Position numbers and translations under genes: made by a program. A stretch of 54,102 bases of DNA from Myxococcota bacterium (lineage in GTDB: Bacteria; Myxococcota_C; UBA6777), in contig CAUJFU010000412.1 of assembly GCA_963169055.1 (NCBI GenBank), positions 1-54,102 of the forward strand, read 5' to 3'. The notes below the pieces were generated by a model, which worked only from the letters and a program-made list of their open reading frames with translations, ran no database searches and was not told where the DNA came from. This document shows positions 8,187 through 17,334 of this stretch, piece by piece. Within the stretch, counting starts at the first letter, position 1; each line of letters starts with the position of its first letter.

Positions 8187-10922
8187 ATGTTAAAAAAGAC
8201 CTTGGTGTTTTGTGGCTTATTTTTGTGGTGTGGGATCTTTGGTGTGGTCGTATCCAACGAGCCAACAGCCTTCGCCAAACCAAAGCAGCCTCGTAGCTCA
8301 CGCCTCTATTCGTTGCGTCTGACCTTTTCCGTGCCGCAACACCCGCCTTATACGGATGGCCCGAAGGCTACACGCTTTCGGCTCCTTGCACAAAAGCCCG
8401 AACCACCGCGTATGTCTCCTCCGCCCCGCGATATCCCTGCATCAAAACCCGCTGCATCGAAACCCGCAAAGACCGATCCACTCGATGATATCGAAGAACC
8501 ACCCTCCCCCGCTCCAGCACGTCTCACGCCGTCCTCGCAGACCACCACACCGCCCTCTTCGGCTCCTGCGCCGACATCGCGCCCGCTACCAAGCAACGCG
8601 CAACCCCCCGCAACACGGGAAGAAGCGCCTCTGATCACCACCATCCACATCATCGGGCTACAGCGCGTCACCCGCACAGAAGTCAACCGCTACCTGTTTT
8701 CCCAAGAAGGCGATTTTTTTTCACGCGAAAAGCTCGACAAAGACACCGCACGTTTGCAAAAAAGCGGCCTCTTTGAAACCGTGCGCACCTCTTTTCAGAT
8801 CAAGCAAGGGCTCGCAGAGATCACCTTCACCCTCAAAGAACGCGAACTGATCTTGATTCGAGAGATCGCTTTTGTCGGAAACCGCATCCTCCAAGCCCCC
8901 GATCTTCAAAAGCCACTCGAATTAAAGGTGGGGGGCTACTTTGAGAACGCTGCCCTCAAACGCGATGCGCACCGCATCCTCAAAGCCTACAGCCAAATCG
9001 GTTATTTTCGGGCGCGATTGTATGTACAAGGCTACTGGGGGACACAAGCAGGACGACGCACCGTCAAACTGGAATATGTCATCCACGAAGATCTTCCCGC
9101 TCGGATCCGACGGGTGGAGATCCTTGGCAATCAGATCACCAAAACAGCGGATATCTTGGCTGCGTTGGCCTCCAAACCTGCCGATTTTTTGACCAACTTT
9201 ACGGGGCAAGGGATCTACCATCCCTATTATGTGGCCCAAGATCGCTATGTTCTGGACAATTTCTTTATGGATCGGGGATTTTTGGAGCGCGATATCAAAG
9301 GGCCGTATCTGTTTGTTTCACGAGATCGACGGCAAGTGGATCTGCGCTACCACATCAAAGAAGGCCCGATCTATCGGTATAATGCGATCGCATTGCGCGG
9401 CGAATTGTTGGGTGGAGAAGCCGCCATTCGGAAGATCTTGACGATCCACCTCGGCAAGATCTTTGATCGCAGCGAACTGCTCGACAAAACCGTGGCGAGT
9501 CTACGGCGGCATTACCAAGACGCCGGATACGCCTTCGCAAAGATCGAGCCGATCCCCTTGGTCGATCAACAGCGCAAGGCATTGGGGATCGTCTTTCGGT
9601 TTCAAAAAGGGCCTCTGGTGCGCATCGCAAACATCGAGATCGTCGGGAATACAGAAACCCAAGATCATGTGATCCGCCGGCGTTTGTCGCTGAAAGAAGG
9701 CGACCTGTACAGCGACACGCGGTTGCGACAAAGCCAACGCCGAATCTTTGCACTCGGCTACTTCGAGAAAAACGACGACACCTACGGCGTGCAAGTCCAA
9801 GTGGAAAAAACTTTGGACCCCGATCAAGTCAACCTGCGATTTGTGGTCAGAGAACGATGGACATGGACGATCCTTCCGAGCTTTACGTATCTTCCGGGTT
9901 ATGACGCGATCTTTTTGGGGCGTGTGGGAAAAGAGAATTTTCTTGGTTTGGGGCAATCTCTGTCCTTGACGGGCGTTGCGGCTACATCGGGGCGCTTGTT
10001 TTCGCTTTCGCTGATGTTTTTCGATCCGTCTCTTGCGAATAGCCCGCTGAGTTTGTCTTTTTCTGGTTACTTTTCGTACAACGCGATCCCAAATCTCGGC
10101 TACGCGATCGAGCGGTTGGGCGGGACGCTGGGCTTGGGGATCGCTCTTGGAACGCCCGCGCTTCGCTTCCATTTATCCTACAGTATCGGTCGTTATGGGT
10201 TGAGTCCACAAGAAAACTTTGGTTTGCAGATCCAAGGATTTTCGGCGGGGAGTTGGTCGCGCAGTGGTGTGGGTGGGCAGCTAATCTACGACGATCAAGG
10301 GTTGCGGCCCCATGCGTTTTTGCAGATGCGCCACAGCGTCTCCTTCTTTCATATCGCGCCCTATCTTGGGGCCAATTACAGCCTCAACCAACTGGATATC
10401 CAGCTACGTTTTTTTCTGCACTTTCACAAGCGTGTGACGCTGAAGCTGGCGGGAACCCTTGGGTGGATGTTTAGCTTCGATCCGTTAGGCCCCCCGTCCT
10501 TTGAGCGCTATCGGCTTGGTGGAGATCGAGATATGCGAGGCTATCCGATCCAATCCTTGGCTCCTGTGCGCGTTGTGCCTTCGCGTGCGGAGGCGACGTT
10601 CACGCCCGTCAGGGTCAACTGGGGCGGATCGAAGACAGTCATGGGAAATGCGGAGTTGGAGATCGTTTTGGCCCGTCGGGCGGGCGTTTCGATGGTGCTG
10701 TTTTACGATGCAGGCAACACCTACGATGATCGAGAAGCCTTTTTCCAAGATACCCGCAACAACGGGCTTCCGCTTGGGCTGTTTATGGACGTTGGCTTTG
10801 GCATACGTTGGCGGATCTTGGGGGCTGGGTTGTTTCGGTTTGAATTTGGTTTCCCCCTCAACCCTCGCCCGGGCGATCCACCTGTGCAGTTCTGGGTGAC
10901 GATCGGTGAATCTGTGTTTTAA
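8187..10922 (+). CDS. Omp85/BamA-family outer-membrane assembly protein
   Basis: 911 residues. A signal peptide (about 1-30) is followed by a Pro/Ala/Ser-rich periplasmic linker (about 70-150). Five POTRA-like domains span about 150-575, recognisable by repeated 'I..I.I.GN....' strands (VEILGNQITKT, IEIVGNTETQD). A C-terminal beta-barrel covers about 575-911 with the loop-6 motif as RLGGDRDMRGY and a terminal Phe. Five POTRAs match BamA, which inserts barrel proteins in the outer membrane. However, the usual partners (skp, lpxD, rseP) are not adjacent, and the Pro-rich extension is atypical, so it may be a second, specialised Omp85. It follows the sigma54 activator by 6 nt with only a weak RBS, suggesting translational coupling. 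It converges on the nuclease gene with only 3 nt between the stops. Confidence 0.9.
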   Translation: MLKKTLVFCGLFLWCGIFGVVVSNEPTAFAKPKQPRSSRLYSLRLTFSVPQHPPYTDGPKATRFRLLAQKPEPPRMSPPPRDIPASKPAASKPAKTDPLDDIEEPPSPAPARLTPSSQTTTPPSSAPAPTSRPLPSNAQPPATREEAPLITTIHIIGLQRVTRTEVNRYLFSQEGDFFSREKLDKDTARLQKSGLFETVRTSFQIKQGLAEITFTLKERELILIREIAFVGNRILQAPDLQKPLELKVGGYFENAALKRDAHRILKAYSQIGYFRARLYVQGYWGTQAGRRTVKLEYVIHEDLPARIRRVEILGNQITKTADILAALASKPADFLTNFTGQGIYHPYYVAQDRYVLDNFFMDRGFLERDIKGPYLFVSRDRRQVDLRYHIKEGPIYRYNAIALRGELLGGEAAIRKILTIHLGKIFDRSELLDKTVASLRRHYQDAGYAFAKIEPIPLVDQQRKALGIVFRFQKGPLVRIANIEIVGNTETQDHVIRRRLSLKEGDLYSDTRLRQSQRRIFALGYFEKNDDTYGVQVQVEKTLDPDQVNLRFVVRERWTWTILPSFTYLPGYDAIFLGRVGKENFLGLGQSLSLTGVAATSGRLFSLSLMFFDPSLANSPLSLSFSGYFSYNAIPNLGYAIERLGGTLGLGIALGTPALRFHLSYSIGRYGLSPQENFGLQIQGFSAGSWSRSGVGGQLIYDDQGLRPHAFLQMRHSVSFFHIAPYLGANYSLNQLDIQLRFFLHFHKRVTLKLAGTLGWMFSFDPLGPPSFERYRLGGDRDMRGYPIQSLAPVRVVPSRAEATFTPVRVNWGGSKTVMGNAELEIVLARRAGVSMVLFYDAGNTYDDREAFFQDTRNNGLPLGLFMDVGFGIRWRILGAGLFRFEFGFPLNPRPGDPPVQFWVTIGESVF

Positions 10923-10925
10923 CGT

Positions 10926-12239
10926 CTAGCGTTTGGCAGGCCGAAACCCCGCATTGACGGCTTCTTGTTCGTTGCAAAAGAAGACGGTGTTTTTGGTTTT
11001 GCTGCGAAGTGCGCGGGCGTAGCCTTTGCTGGTGGGGGTGCGATAGATCTTGCTACGGAGATTGCCTACGATCGGTTGTTCCACACGACAGCGTTCTGCA
11101 AGGGCACGTTTGCTGCGTGCATAAGTTCCGGTCGTTGGGGCGGGTGTGGGTTCGGGTGTGGTTTCTGCGGTGTTTGCACCTTTTCGTCCCGATCGTCGGT
11201 ATCCTGCGGCTTCGGCTTCTTGAACGGATTGGAAGACGCGATATCGACCGGGGCGCAAGACGCGGTAGGTTTTGCGGGTTGGATGGCCCAAGATCAAGGA
11301 GCCTTGGGGATTTGAAGAGACGCCAGTGGGGGAAGGTTCAGGGGAGTGCGTGGGAGCAGGAGGAGGAACATCACGTGGCCCGATGCGATCCTGTTGGGGG
11401 GCGGTGGACTGGATCTCGGAAGAAGTTTTGGGGTGCGCGTTGGGGTCGAAGGGAAGGCGGTAATCGGAGGGAGCCGCTCGAAAGCCCGCAGATTCCGCTT
11501 CATTCGAGGAGCAAAACAAACGACGAGTTCGGTAATCCGTACGAAAAAAAGCGCGATGACCTTTGGTAAAGTAGTAACGTGTGCGTTGATCCCCAATCAC
11601 CCAGTCAAAACGACGGACACCCAAGCGTTGATTGCATGCACGCCGCAATTGGCGGTAGCGTTCGTCTTCGGCTTGCATCGCCGTGACTTTTTCGGGGTGC
11701 GCCCACATGCCCCGTCTTGCGGCCTTTGCGGCTTGTTCGAGCTGAACAAACCGCTCCATGTAGGTGTGCGGGTAGCGCGTCATCGCAAAGGCATAGCCTT
11801 CTTCGATCATCTGCGTGTTAAACATCCGACCGTTGGGCATGAAAATATACACAAGCAAGCGACCGTAAACACCGCGCTGTTGGCCTTTTCGGCCTCTGCC
11901 ACCCGGGCGGCCTTGAAGGGCCAAGATCACGTTATCGCCGATACGCAACAATTGCTTAGCGCGGCTCGAAGCTTCGGGTCCATAAAACTCGACGGGTTTG
12001 AAGGGATGTTTGGTTTCGGGAGTGTCGATACCGACGAGTCGGAGTTTTTCGAGCTTGTCGCCACAAAAGACGTGAGCCGTATCGCCGTCGACGACTTTGT
12101 GAACGCGGCAAGAGGTGCGCATAAACCAAAGCAAAGGCCAATCGCGCTTGAGCTGCTGCCAAGAGGTCTCTGCATGGGTGTGAGGAGGAGCGAAGCAGAA
12201 GAGGGTGCAAAAGAAGACGCCGACAAACAAGCGAAGCAT
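10926..12239 (-). CDS. Secreted thermonuclease (SNase)-like protein with three degenerate Cys-poor C-terminal repeats
   Basis: 437 residues with a signal peptide ending near HTHAETSW. The SNase domain (about 42-185) keeps all catalytic positions: VVDGDT (Asp53), RLVGIDTPET (Arg67, Asp72, Glu75) and YGRLL (Arg127). It should cleave nucleic acids in a calcium-dependent way outside the cytoplasm. The C-terminal half has three related segments of about 35-45 residues, each ending AGFR or AGYR (about 215-255, 310-345, 385-435). These resemble the Ada-type metal-binding motif found behind other secreted SNases, but the paired cysteines are mostly missing. They are joined by Pro/Thr-rich linkers. 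ATG start with GGGAG 9 nt upstream. The gene is preceded by a 253-nt region with tandem repeats. Confidence 0.9.
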   Translation of the reverse strand: MLRLFVGVFFCTLFCFAPPHTHAETSWQQLKRDWPLLWFMRTSCRVHKVVDGDTAHVFCGDKLEKLRLVGIDTPETKHPFKPVEFYGPEASSRAKQLLRIGDNVILALQGRPGGRGRKGQQRGVYGRLLVYIFMPNGRMFNTQMIEEGYAFAMTRYPHTYMERFVQLEQAAKAARRGMWAHPEKVTAMQAEDERYRQLRRACNQRLGVRRFDWVIGDQRTRYYFTKGHRAFFRTDYRTRRLFCSSNEAESAGFRAAPSDYRLPFDPNAHPKTSSEIQSTAPQQDRIGPRDVPPPAPTHSPEPSPTGVSSNPQGSLILGHPTRKTYRVLRPGRYRVFQSVQEAEAAGYRRSGRKGANTAETTPEPTPAPTTGTYARSKRALAERCRVEQPIVGNLRSKIYRTPTSKGYARALRSKTKNTVFFCNEQEAVNAGFRPAKR

Positions 12240-12406
12240 GGTTGCTTTCTCCCTTGTGTTGGGGTGAAACGAAGGCCATGCAACGAGGCATGGCGCATCA
12301 AGCTAATGCGCAAAGAGGCAGGGCGTCAAGAGAGCAATACAGGAGGAGGAAAGGGCAGAACACTTTGGGGGGAGGATTTGAGAAACATCCGAACGGTCGG
12401 GGCGTG

Positions 12407-12481
12407 GCGATGTTCACGACATGAAGCTACCGAGCGATGTTCACGACATGAAGCTACCGATATTCGCGACATAAAGCTGTC
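12407..12481. repeat. 27-nt tandem repeat, about 2.7 copies
   Basis: Two identical 27-nt units (12407-12433 and 12434-12460, beginning GCGATGTTCACGACATG) are followed by a diverged partial copy to 12481. They lie 12 nt beyond the stop codon of the zinc-ribbon gene and about 170 nt upstream of the nuclease start. The duplicated block is non-coding here. It could be a protein-binding array for the nuclease promoter, or another example of repeat growth at gene ends. Confidence 0.85.
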
Positions 12482-12492
12482 AACGTGGTGCG

Positions 12493-13305
12493 TCAGCGAT
12501 TACCACCACGAGGCGCTTTGTCATCGGAGCTTGGTTGCAGATAAGCGCGAATAGAACGCATGACTTGGTTGATCTCGTTGAGTTCGCGTTCGGGGATGAC
12601 TGCGATACTGCGGGCTTCGCGGGTGAAGCCATCAAGGCGTTTGCGGACACGTTCGAGTGTCTCGTTGGTGTGTTGCTCGACGATATCGAGACGTGCGCAG
12701 ATATCGATCCATTCGGAGCGAGAGATGGAGGTGGCTTGAAGGCGATCGATGCGTTGTTCGATCTGGTCGAGCCGTTCTTCGATCATGGAAAGGCGCTGTT
12801 CTAGGGCATCGAGACGTGGATTTTCCGTTTGCACGCGTTCCTCTTGTTTGCGACGGCTGGCTTGGAGGTTGGCATTTCGTTGCATATTGACCTCGTGTTG
12901 GTCGGGAGTATCGGAGATCTCGATCGTCGCACCGTCAAGGGTGGTCAATCGCCGAGGTGCTGGGACAGAGAAGCGAGGCGTCTTTTCAGATGTCGCATGA
13001 ATCATCGGAGTATAAGCGGGCATGGGCAAAGAGTCAAGCAATGCGCTATCTTGGTACGTTTGTGTGCGTGGGGTATGCGTGTGAGTATCTTCGGATGGTG
13101 CGGGTTCTGCGACCAATTCCATCATCGCAGCGATGGCTTGATCATCGGGGACGCTGTTCGGTTGGTTGGGGTCGACGAACCCCCACGGATAACGCGGAGG
13201 ACGCGAAGAGCAGATACCGCATTTTTGGCGGGGACGGCCTCCCGGACGTGGGTCAACGTACCAAAAGGTTTTTTTGCAGTCTTGGCATTCGGTGAGCTTT
13301 TTCAT
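12493..13305 (-). CDS. Zinc-ribbon plus coiled-coil protein of unknown function
   Basis: 270 residues, no signal peptide, so probably cytoplasmic. The N-terminus has two CxxC knuckles (Cys7/Cys10 and Cys29/Cys32) forming a small zinc ribbon with FWYVDPRPGGRPRQ between them. A Pro/Thr/His-rich linker spans about 60-125. The C-terminal half (about 140-245) is strongly heptad-patterned (LEQRLSMIEERLDQIEQRIDRL) and should form a long coiled coil. I do not recognise a named family. Start ATG with GGAG about 11 nt upstream. It is flanked on both sides by gaps of 250-450 nt and appears to be a single transcription unit. Confidence 0.75.
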   Translation of the reverse strand: MKKLTECQDCKKTFWYVDPRPGGRPRQKCGICSSRPPRYPWGFVDPNQPNSVPDDQAIAAMMELVAEPAPSEDTHTHTPRTQTYQDSALLDSLPMPAYTPMIHATSEKTPRFSVPAPRRLTTLDGATIEISDTPDQHEVNMQRNANLQASRRKQEERVQTENPRLDALEQRLSMIEERLDQIEQRIDRLQATSISRSEWIDICARLDIVEQHTNETLERVRKRLDGFTREARSIAVIPERELNEINQVMRSIRAYLQPSSDDKAPRGGNR

Positions 13306-13753
13306 CGAAAAAAATCTCCAGATGGATAAAAAGCGATGGTACGCGATCTGTGAAAGGGGCTTTGAGCAAAAAGCCCTAGGGTCCGAGTGTTTTGCGATTT
13401 TGAAAGGCTCGCGGCCAAAACATAGGCCAACAACAGGAAGATTGGGCGAGCAGTTTCAACGAGCCTCTGGCTCTTTGATGACAGGATCGCAAGGTGGTAT
13501 GGATCACAAAGCATAAGATTCATTAGGGGTTGTTTTGGTTGCGAACGAGTAGAAAAAAATTCTGCGCAACCAAGACGATGCAGTGAGAGGCGAGGCAAGA
13601 CGTCAAACCTTTAGGCATAATAAGGGAAAGCAATGGAGCGTTGAGGACAGCGCAGATTGCGAACAAGAGAGGGATACAGCCGTGTTTCCGAGGCTCGGAA
13701 ACAGCAGGAAAAACAGATTTGTCAAAGGTCGCAAACAGAGATTGCGTGCTGTG
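13306..13753. other. Non-coding gap with one small hairpin
   Basis: No supported gene in 448 nt. A 7-bp perfect stem (GGGCTTT at 13357-13363 with AAAGCCC at 13370-13376) lies about 50 nt upstream of the zinc-ribbon gene. It has no T-tract on either side, so it is not called a terminator. The promoter of the zinc-ribbon gene should be here but no clear -35/-10 pair was found. Confidence 0.45.
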
Positions 13754-15172
13754 TTAGGGGGCTGTGCAAAAACGCCCGTTGCCACAAACAAGACCTGTTG
13801 GACAGTCCTCATTTTTGGCGCATGGGTATCCACACAGGCGGATACCATCTTGGCGGTTCAAGTTGCAAGAGGCATTGAAAGGCATCAAAGCGCAGTCTTC
13901 GTTGGTCAGGCACTGCACGCCACAGTAACCGCGCCGTTCTGCGCCCGCTGTTGTGGTAGGGACGCAATTGAAGGGATGTTCGCAGGATTGCGCGGGGGTA
14001 GTGTTGCAAAGTTCACCCGCTTTTCGAGTACCTTCGGGCGGGAGAGGAAAGCAGATCTTGGACTGATCAGTCAGCGTCGAACACTCTTTGCTGTGCCCTT
14101 CCAATTTGCAGTCTGCTTGGGACTTGCAATCGCGTTCAACACAATACCCCGCAGGGCCAAAGGCGCGACAGATCATATTGGCCCCTTGCTTGTGAAGGCA
14201 GGTTCCGAGTGGATCGCTGAGTTTGCAGTCTTTGAGACAGATCTCAATGGATTGGCCGTTGTTGGTGAACCCTACGCAGCTATGGCCGCGCTCACACACA
14301 CGGCGAACGCCGCTGCTTGGGTTATTTCGATCGCAACGATCTCCTTCCAAAGCAGGTACGCCTTTTACGCATTTGTTGGTGCTTGGATCACAAGCGAGTC
14401 CTGCATCCACGTTGCATTCGACGGGCGGAGACTGGCCGTCAGAACAATCCTCCCCTTCGAGGTTCAGGATGCGTGCTGTTGCGCAAGTGGCACTGGTGCA
14501 GATCAGATGGGGGTTTTGGTTTTTGGCGCAAAGAACGGCTTGACGGGGATCACAGTTTTCGTCTTTTTGTGTGAACTTCGCACAAACGCGGATCGGGGAA
14601 AGAGCGTAGCGTTCGTAACTGACGCGAGTGCATTCGTTTCGACCATCCGTGTTGGTCGCACAAATAGAAGCGTTGTTAGTGCAATCTTGCAAACACCGCG
14701 ATTCAAGGCTGTTTACCCGAACACATACCAGTCCTGTCCGACAGCGATCTTTCGGGGCTGCGCCACGCAACGACAAACAAGGTTCGAAAAGTGCGCGCAA
14801 GCCATCTTGGGTGGGAGTCGTGTCGGGTTCGATGGTTTGTTCGGGTTCGATAGTTTGTTCGGGTTCGATGGTTTGTTCGGGTTGGGGTTCGGGTTCAGGA
14901 TTGGGTTCGTCGGGTGGGATCTCAAACTTTGGTTTTTCCGGAAGCTTCGAGCGATCGATACATTTGGAGACAAAGCAAGCGTACGAAGTGCCGAGACGCT
15001 CGATGCAATCGCGATCTCCTTTGCATTCGGGAGGATGGGCGCAAGTAAACGCCAACAGCGGCAACGCGAAGGAGCCGAAAAAAACCAGAAAAAGACCGAG
15101 AGGAAGGACGCGATCTGTATGATTCGGATGGGTTTGACGATGGTGTCTCACTGACATACCCCGTTGACGCAT
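13754..15172 (-). CDS. Secreted Cys-rich protein
   Basis: 472 residues with an N-terminal hydrophobic signal segment (about 23-42) and more than 40 cysteines in spaced pairs, a disulfide-rich extracytoplasmic protein. A low-complexity stretch with EQTIEP repeated three times, preceded by Pro/Glu pairs, spans about 85-120. The Cys-rich body has several units of the type C...G.CV...C, seen in many myxobacterial exported proteins of unknown role. The ATG at 15172 is chosen because GGGGG lies 6 nt upstream. This start overlaps the 3' end of the MopE-like gene by 25 nt, implying translational coupling in a three-gene operon (16455-17282, 15148-16458, this gene). No enzyme motif is visible. Confidence 0.8.
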   Translation of the reverse strand: MRQRGMSVRHHRQTHPNHTDRVLPLGLFLVFFGSFALPLLAFTCAHPPECKGDRDCIERLGTSYACFVSKCIDRSKLPEKPKFEIPPDEPNPEPEPQPEQTIEPEQTIEPEQTIEPDTTPTQDGLRALFEPCLSLRGAAPKDRCRTGLVCVRVNSLESRCLQDCTNNASICATNTDGRNECTRVSYERYALSPIRVCAKFTQKDENCDPRQAVLCAKNQNPHLICTSATCATARILNLEGEDCSDGQSPPVECNVDAGLACDPSTNKCVKGVPALEGDRCDRNNPSSGVRRVCERGHSCVGFTNNGQSIEICLKDCKLSDPLGTCLHKQGANMICRAFGPAGYCVERDCKSQADCKLEGHSKECSTLTDQSKICFPLPPEGTRKAGELCNTTPAQSCEHPFNCVPTTTAGAERRGYCGVQCLTNEDCALMPFNASCNLNRQDGIRLCGYPCAKNEDCPTGLVCGNGRFCTAP

Positions 15173-16458
15173 TGTTTACCCCCTGAACAGGTGACGTTAT
15201 CGTCGATCTTGCCGTTGCAATCGTCGTCTTCGTTGTTGCACATTTCGGGGTTGTTTTGAGTGGGTTTGCAAGAGAGTTGGCCCTGTTCGCAAGCCCATTT
15301 CCCGGCGCGACAGTTGTTCGGGAGCGGAGTATTACAGCTGTTCCCGACGCGGTTGTCTGCGTCGTCGATCTTGCCGTTGCAGTTGTCGTCCTTGCCGTTG
15401 CAAGAATCCGCTCCGTTGGCGTCTGGGGTGGGCTTGATCTCGTTGATACAAGCGGCTTCCCAACTTTTCAGATCTTTGCTGCATTTTTGCGCACCGCCTC
15501 GACAGATCCCTTTGCATTCATAGGCGCCTGTTTGTGGATTAAGGCTACAACCCGTTGCGCCCGTGTAGCAGGAGCGTGTGAGAGTATAGTCTTCGCCGAG
15601 CGGGTTGTTGTCGATCTTGCCGTCGCAATCGTCGTCGATGCCGTTGCATTCTTCGGACTTAGGTTGAACTGTTTGCTTACATTGAATGCGACCATTGAGG
15701 CACTCAGAGATCCCCTTTTGGCAGGGGCCTCCCTTGACGCTTGAGACATCGCACTCTTTGCCGATGTCTGTCAGTTTATTGTCGACTTGGCCGTCGCAAT
15801 CGTCGTCTTTTCCGTTGCAGGTTTCAAGCGCAGGGACGACCTCGCCTTTGCAGGTGCCGATCCATTGGCCATCTTTGTTACAAGTTTCGAGTCCATCCTT
15901 GCAGATCCCGCGATTGCGGAAGCCGGGAAGTGCAGAAAAACAGGCTCGCGTCTCGCCCGGGTTGCAAGCGCAATTCACGCCGTTGTCGACTTGACCGTCG
16001 CAATCGTCGTCTTGTTGGTTGCAGATCTCGGTACGTGGCAGGATCTCATCAAGGCACGGTCCCCAGATCTGTTGGGCGCTACAAGTTTGTTTGCCTTTTT
16101 TGCAGATGCCCGCCGCTTCGCGCCCTGCGGGGCCTGTAAAGCAATCTCGGCTCTCTCCTTCACGACAGGGCGGCATACAGACTTGCGCAAGGACTTCTTC
16201 TTTGGTGGTTTTTTCGATACACTCTTCGTTGAGCGCTTCTTGACAATCCACTTTTTCTGTGCATGCCCCCCGACAAAATCCTTCGACACAAAGCAGGCCG
16301 GGGGTACATTCGCTTGTGGTTTCGCAACCCCATCCACGCGTTTCGGGAGCAGCCGTGATAAAACAGGCTGAAAAAAGGAACGGACTGAAAAGAAGCGTCA
16401 AAGCAACCGAGAACAACGGGCGTTTCGCAAGATGGGCGCATTGGATGGATGGTTTCAA
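15148..16458 (-). CDS. MopE-like Cys-rich lipoprotein with five CNGxDDDCDG motifs
   Basis: 436 residues. The signal peptide ends in lipobox LFSAC (Cys32), so it is probably a lipoprotein. Five copies of the acidic CN(G/Q/N)xDDDC(D/N)G motif occur at about 146-159, 214-227, 271-284, 353-366 and 407-420, separated by further Cys-rich spacers. This is the 'putative metal-binding motif' named after the copper-binding MopE of methanotrophs; the Asp cluster also resembles calcium loops. It is expected on the cell surface. Start is TTG, supported by GGAGG 6 nt upstream and by a TTGA overlap with the stop of the preceding TPR gene. It is the middle gene of a tight three-gene unit. Confidence 0.85.
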   Translation of the reverse strand: MKPSIQCAHLAKRPLFSVALTLLFSPFLFSACFITAAPETRGWGCETTSECTPGLLCVEGFCRGACTEKVDCQEALNEECIEKTTKEEVLAQVCMPPCREGESRDCFTGPAGREAAGICKKGKQTCSAQQIWGPCLDEILPRTEICNQQDDDCDGQVDNGVNCACNPGETRACFSALPGFRNRGICKDGLETCNKDGQWIGTCKGEVVPALETCNGKDDDCDGQVDNKLTDIGKECDVSSVKGGPCQKGISECLNGRIQCKQTVQPKSEECNGIDDDCDGKIDNNPLGEDYTLTRSCYTGATGCSLNPQTGAYECKGICRGGAQKCSKDLKSWEAACINEIKPTPDANGADSCNGKDDNCNGKIDDADNRVGNSCNTPLPNNCRAGKWACEQGQLSCKPTQNNPEMCNNEDDDCNGKIDDNVTCSGGKQCVNGVCQ

Positions 16459-17282
16459 AAGGCACCTCCAGCCGAAGAAAAGAGCGTTTGCCCCGAGCTT
16501 TTGCTATCTGGAGGTGCTGTTGGAACAGGAGCACGACCGATTGTGATCGCGAGGATAACGCCCGTTGCAGCGACGACACCGCCCGCGATGTAAAGAATAT
16601 TTGCAGTAATGGCGTATGTGTCGGCTTGGTTGTGGAGAGCGTTGATCTCTTTGGCGTTGGGAGGAGTGTTCAGATTGAACTGCCCGTTGGGTGCGATCTC
16701 TTGATGACGGGCATCACGGGCTGACGCGGTGCTTGAGGCCAAAAAGCCCACAACTCCACCCGCGATCACGGCGGCCACACCGAGCCCAAGGATCACGAAA
16801 GGAACGGGGCGCAAAGGCCCTTCTTTGGGGATTACTGGCTTTTTCGGACGCGAGGCGATCACTTTTCGCGCAAGAACCAACATTCCCTCGACTTCTTTGA
16901 CGCGCTCGTCAGGGCCGCGTAGCGCGGCGCTTTGGGTTCCTGCACGCAAGTACTCTTCGAGAAGAGGTTGCGCTTTTTCGTGTTGATCACTTTTGACATA
17001 GCTTTTGCCGAGAAAGTAGCGCAAACGTTGGAGGGCAAGAGCTTTTCGCTCGGGAGTCAACTTGGGGTCTTGCGCGATCAAGCCGTAGGCAAGGGCCAAT
17101 TGGATGGAGGCTTCTTTATACCGTTGGGCGTTGTAAAAGCGCATCCCTTCGACATAGATACGACGGGCGGTAGGAAACTCTGTTTGGTCTTGGGCTGCGG
17201 CATGACGAGCGAAAAAGATCGTCCCCAACAACAGAAACCCGAGAAGAAACACAGGATATCTCAAAAAAAACACAAATCGCAT
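16455..17282 (-). CDS. Membrane protein with periplasmic TPR-like segment
   Basis: 275 residues. A signal peptide or anchor (about 8-30, ending HAAAQ) is followed by helical TPR-like repeats (about 38-140: RIYVEGMRFYNAQRYKEASI, then LRYFLGKSYVKSDQHEKAQPL). Two membrane helices lie near 165-185 and 230-250. This layout (signal, TPR, one or two C-terminal helices) is common in myxobacterial genes next to Ser/Thr kinases, and a PEGA-type kinase lies immediately upstream in the same direction. However, a strong terminator at 17300-17329 separates the two, so this gene should have its own promoter, or read-through may be regulated. Its TGA overlaps the TTG start of the MopE-like gene. Confidence 0.75.
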   Translation of the reverse strand: MRFVFFLRYPVFLLGFLLLGTIFFARHAAAQDQTEFPTARRIYVEGMRFYNAQRYKEASIQLALAYGLIAQDPKLTPERKALALQRLRYFLGKSYVKSDQHEKAQPLLEEYLRAGTQSAALRGPDERVKEVEGMLVLARKVIASRPKKPVIPKEGPLRPVPFVILGLGVAAVIAGGVVGFLASSTASARDARHQEIAPNGQFNLNTPPNAKEINALHNQADTYAITANILYIAGGVVAATGVILAITIGRAPVPTAPPDSKSSGQTLFSSAGGAF

Positions 17283-17299
17283 GAATGTAACATCCCTAC

Positions 17300-17329
17300 A
17301 AAAAGCCCCTCAACCTTTGAGGTTGAGGG
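17300..17329 (-). terminator. Rho-independent terminator of the Ser/Thr kinase gene
   Basis: CCCTCAACCT at 17307-17316 and AGGTTGAGGG at 17320-17329 form a perfect 10-bp stem with a 3-nt loop. On the minus strand it is followed by GCTTTTTG (T run at 17300-17304). It lies 5 nt after the kinase stop codon and just before the TPR gene. Confidence 0.9.
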
Positions 17330-17334
17330 AGTAA

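Noticed and set aside
13357..13376. Hairpin as terminator
   Set aside because: A 7-bp stem without a T run on either strand and placed upstream of a gene start.
13583..15154. A 523-codon plus-strand frame opposite the Cys-rich gene
   Set aside because: It is antisense to a protein with a signal peptide and ordered Cys pattern; the frame itself shows no domain, no RBS and a composition expected of a mirror frame.
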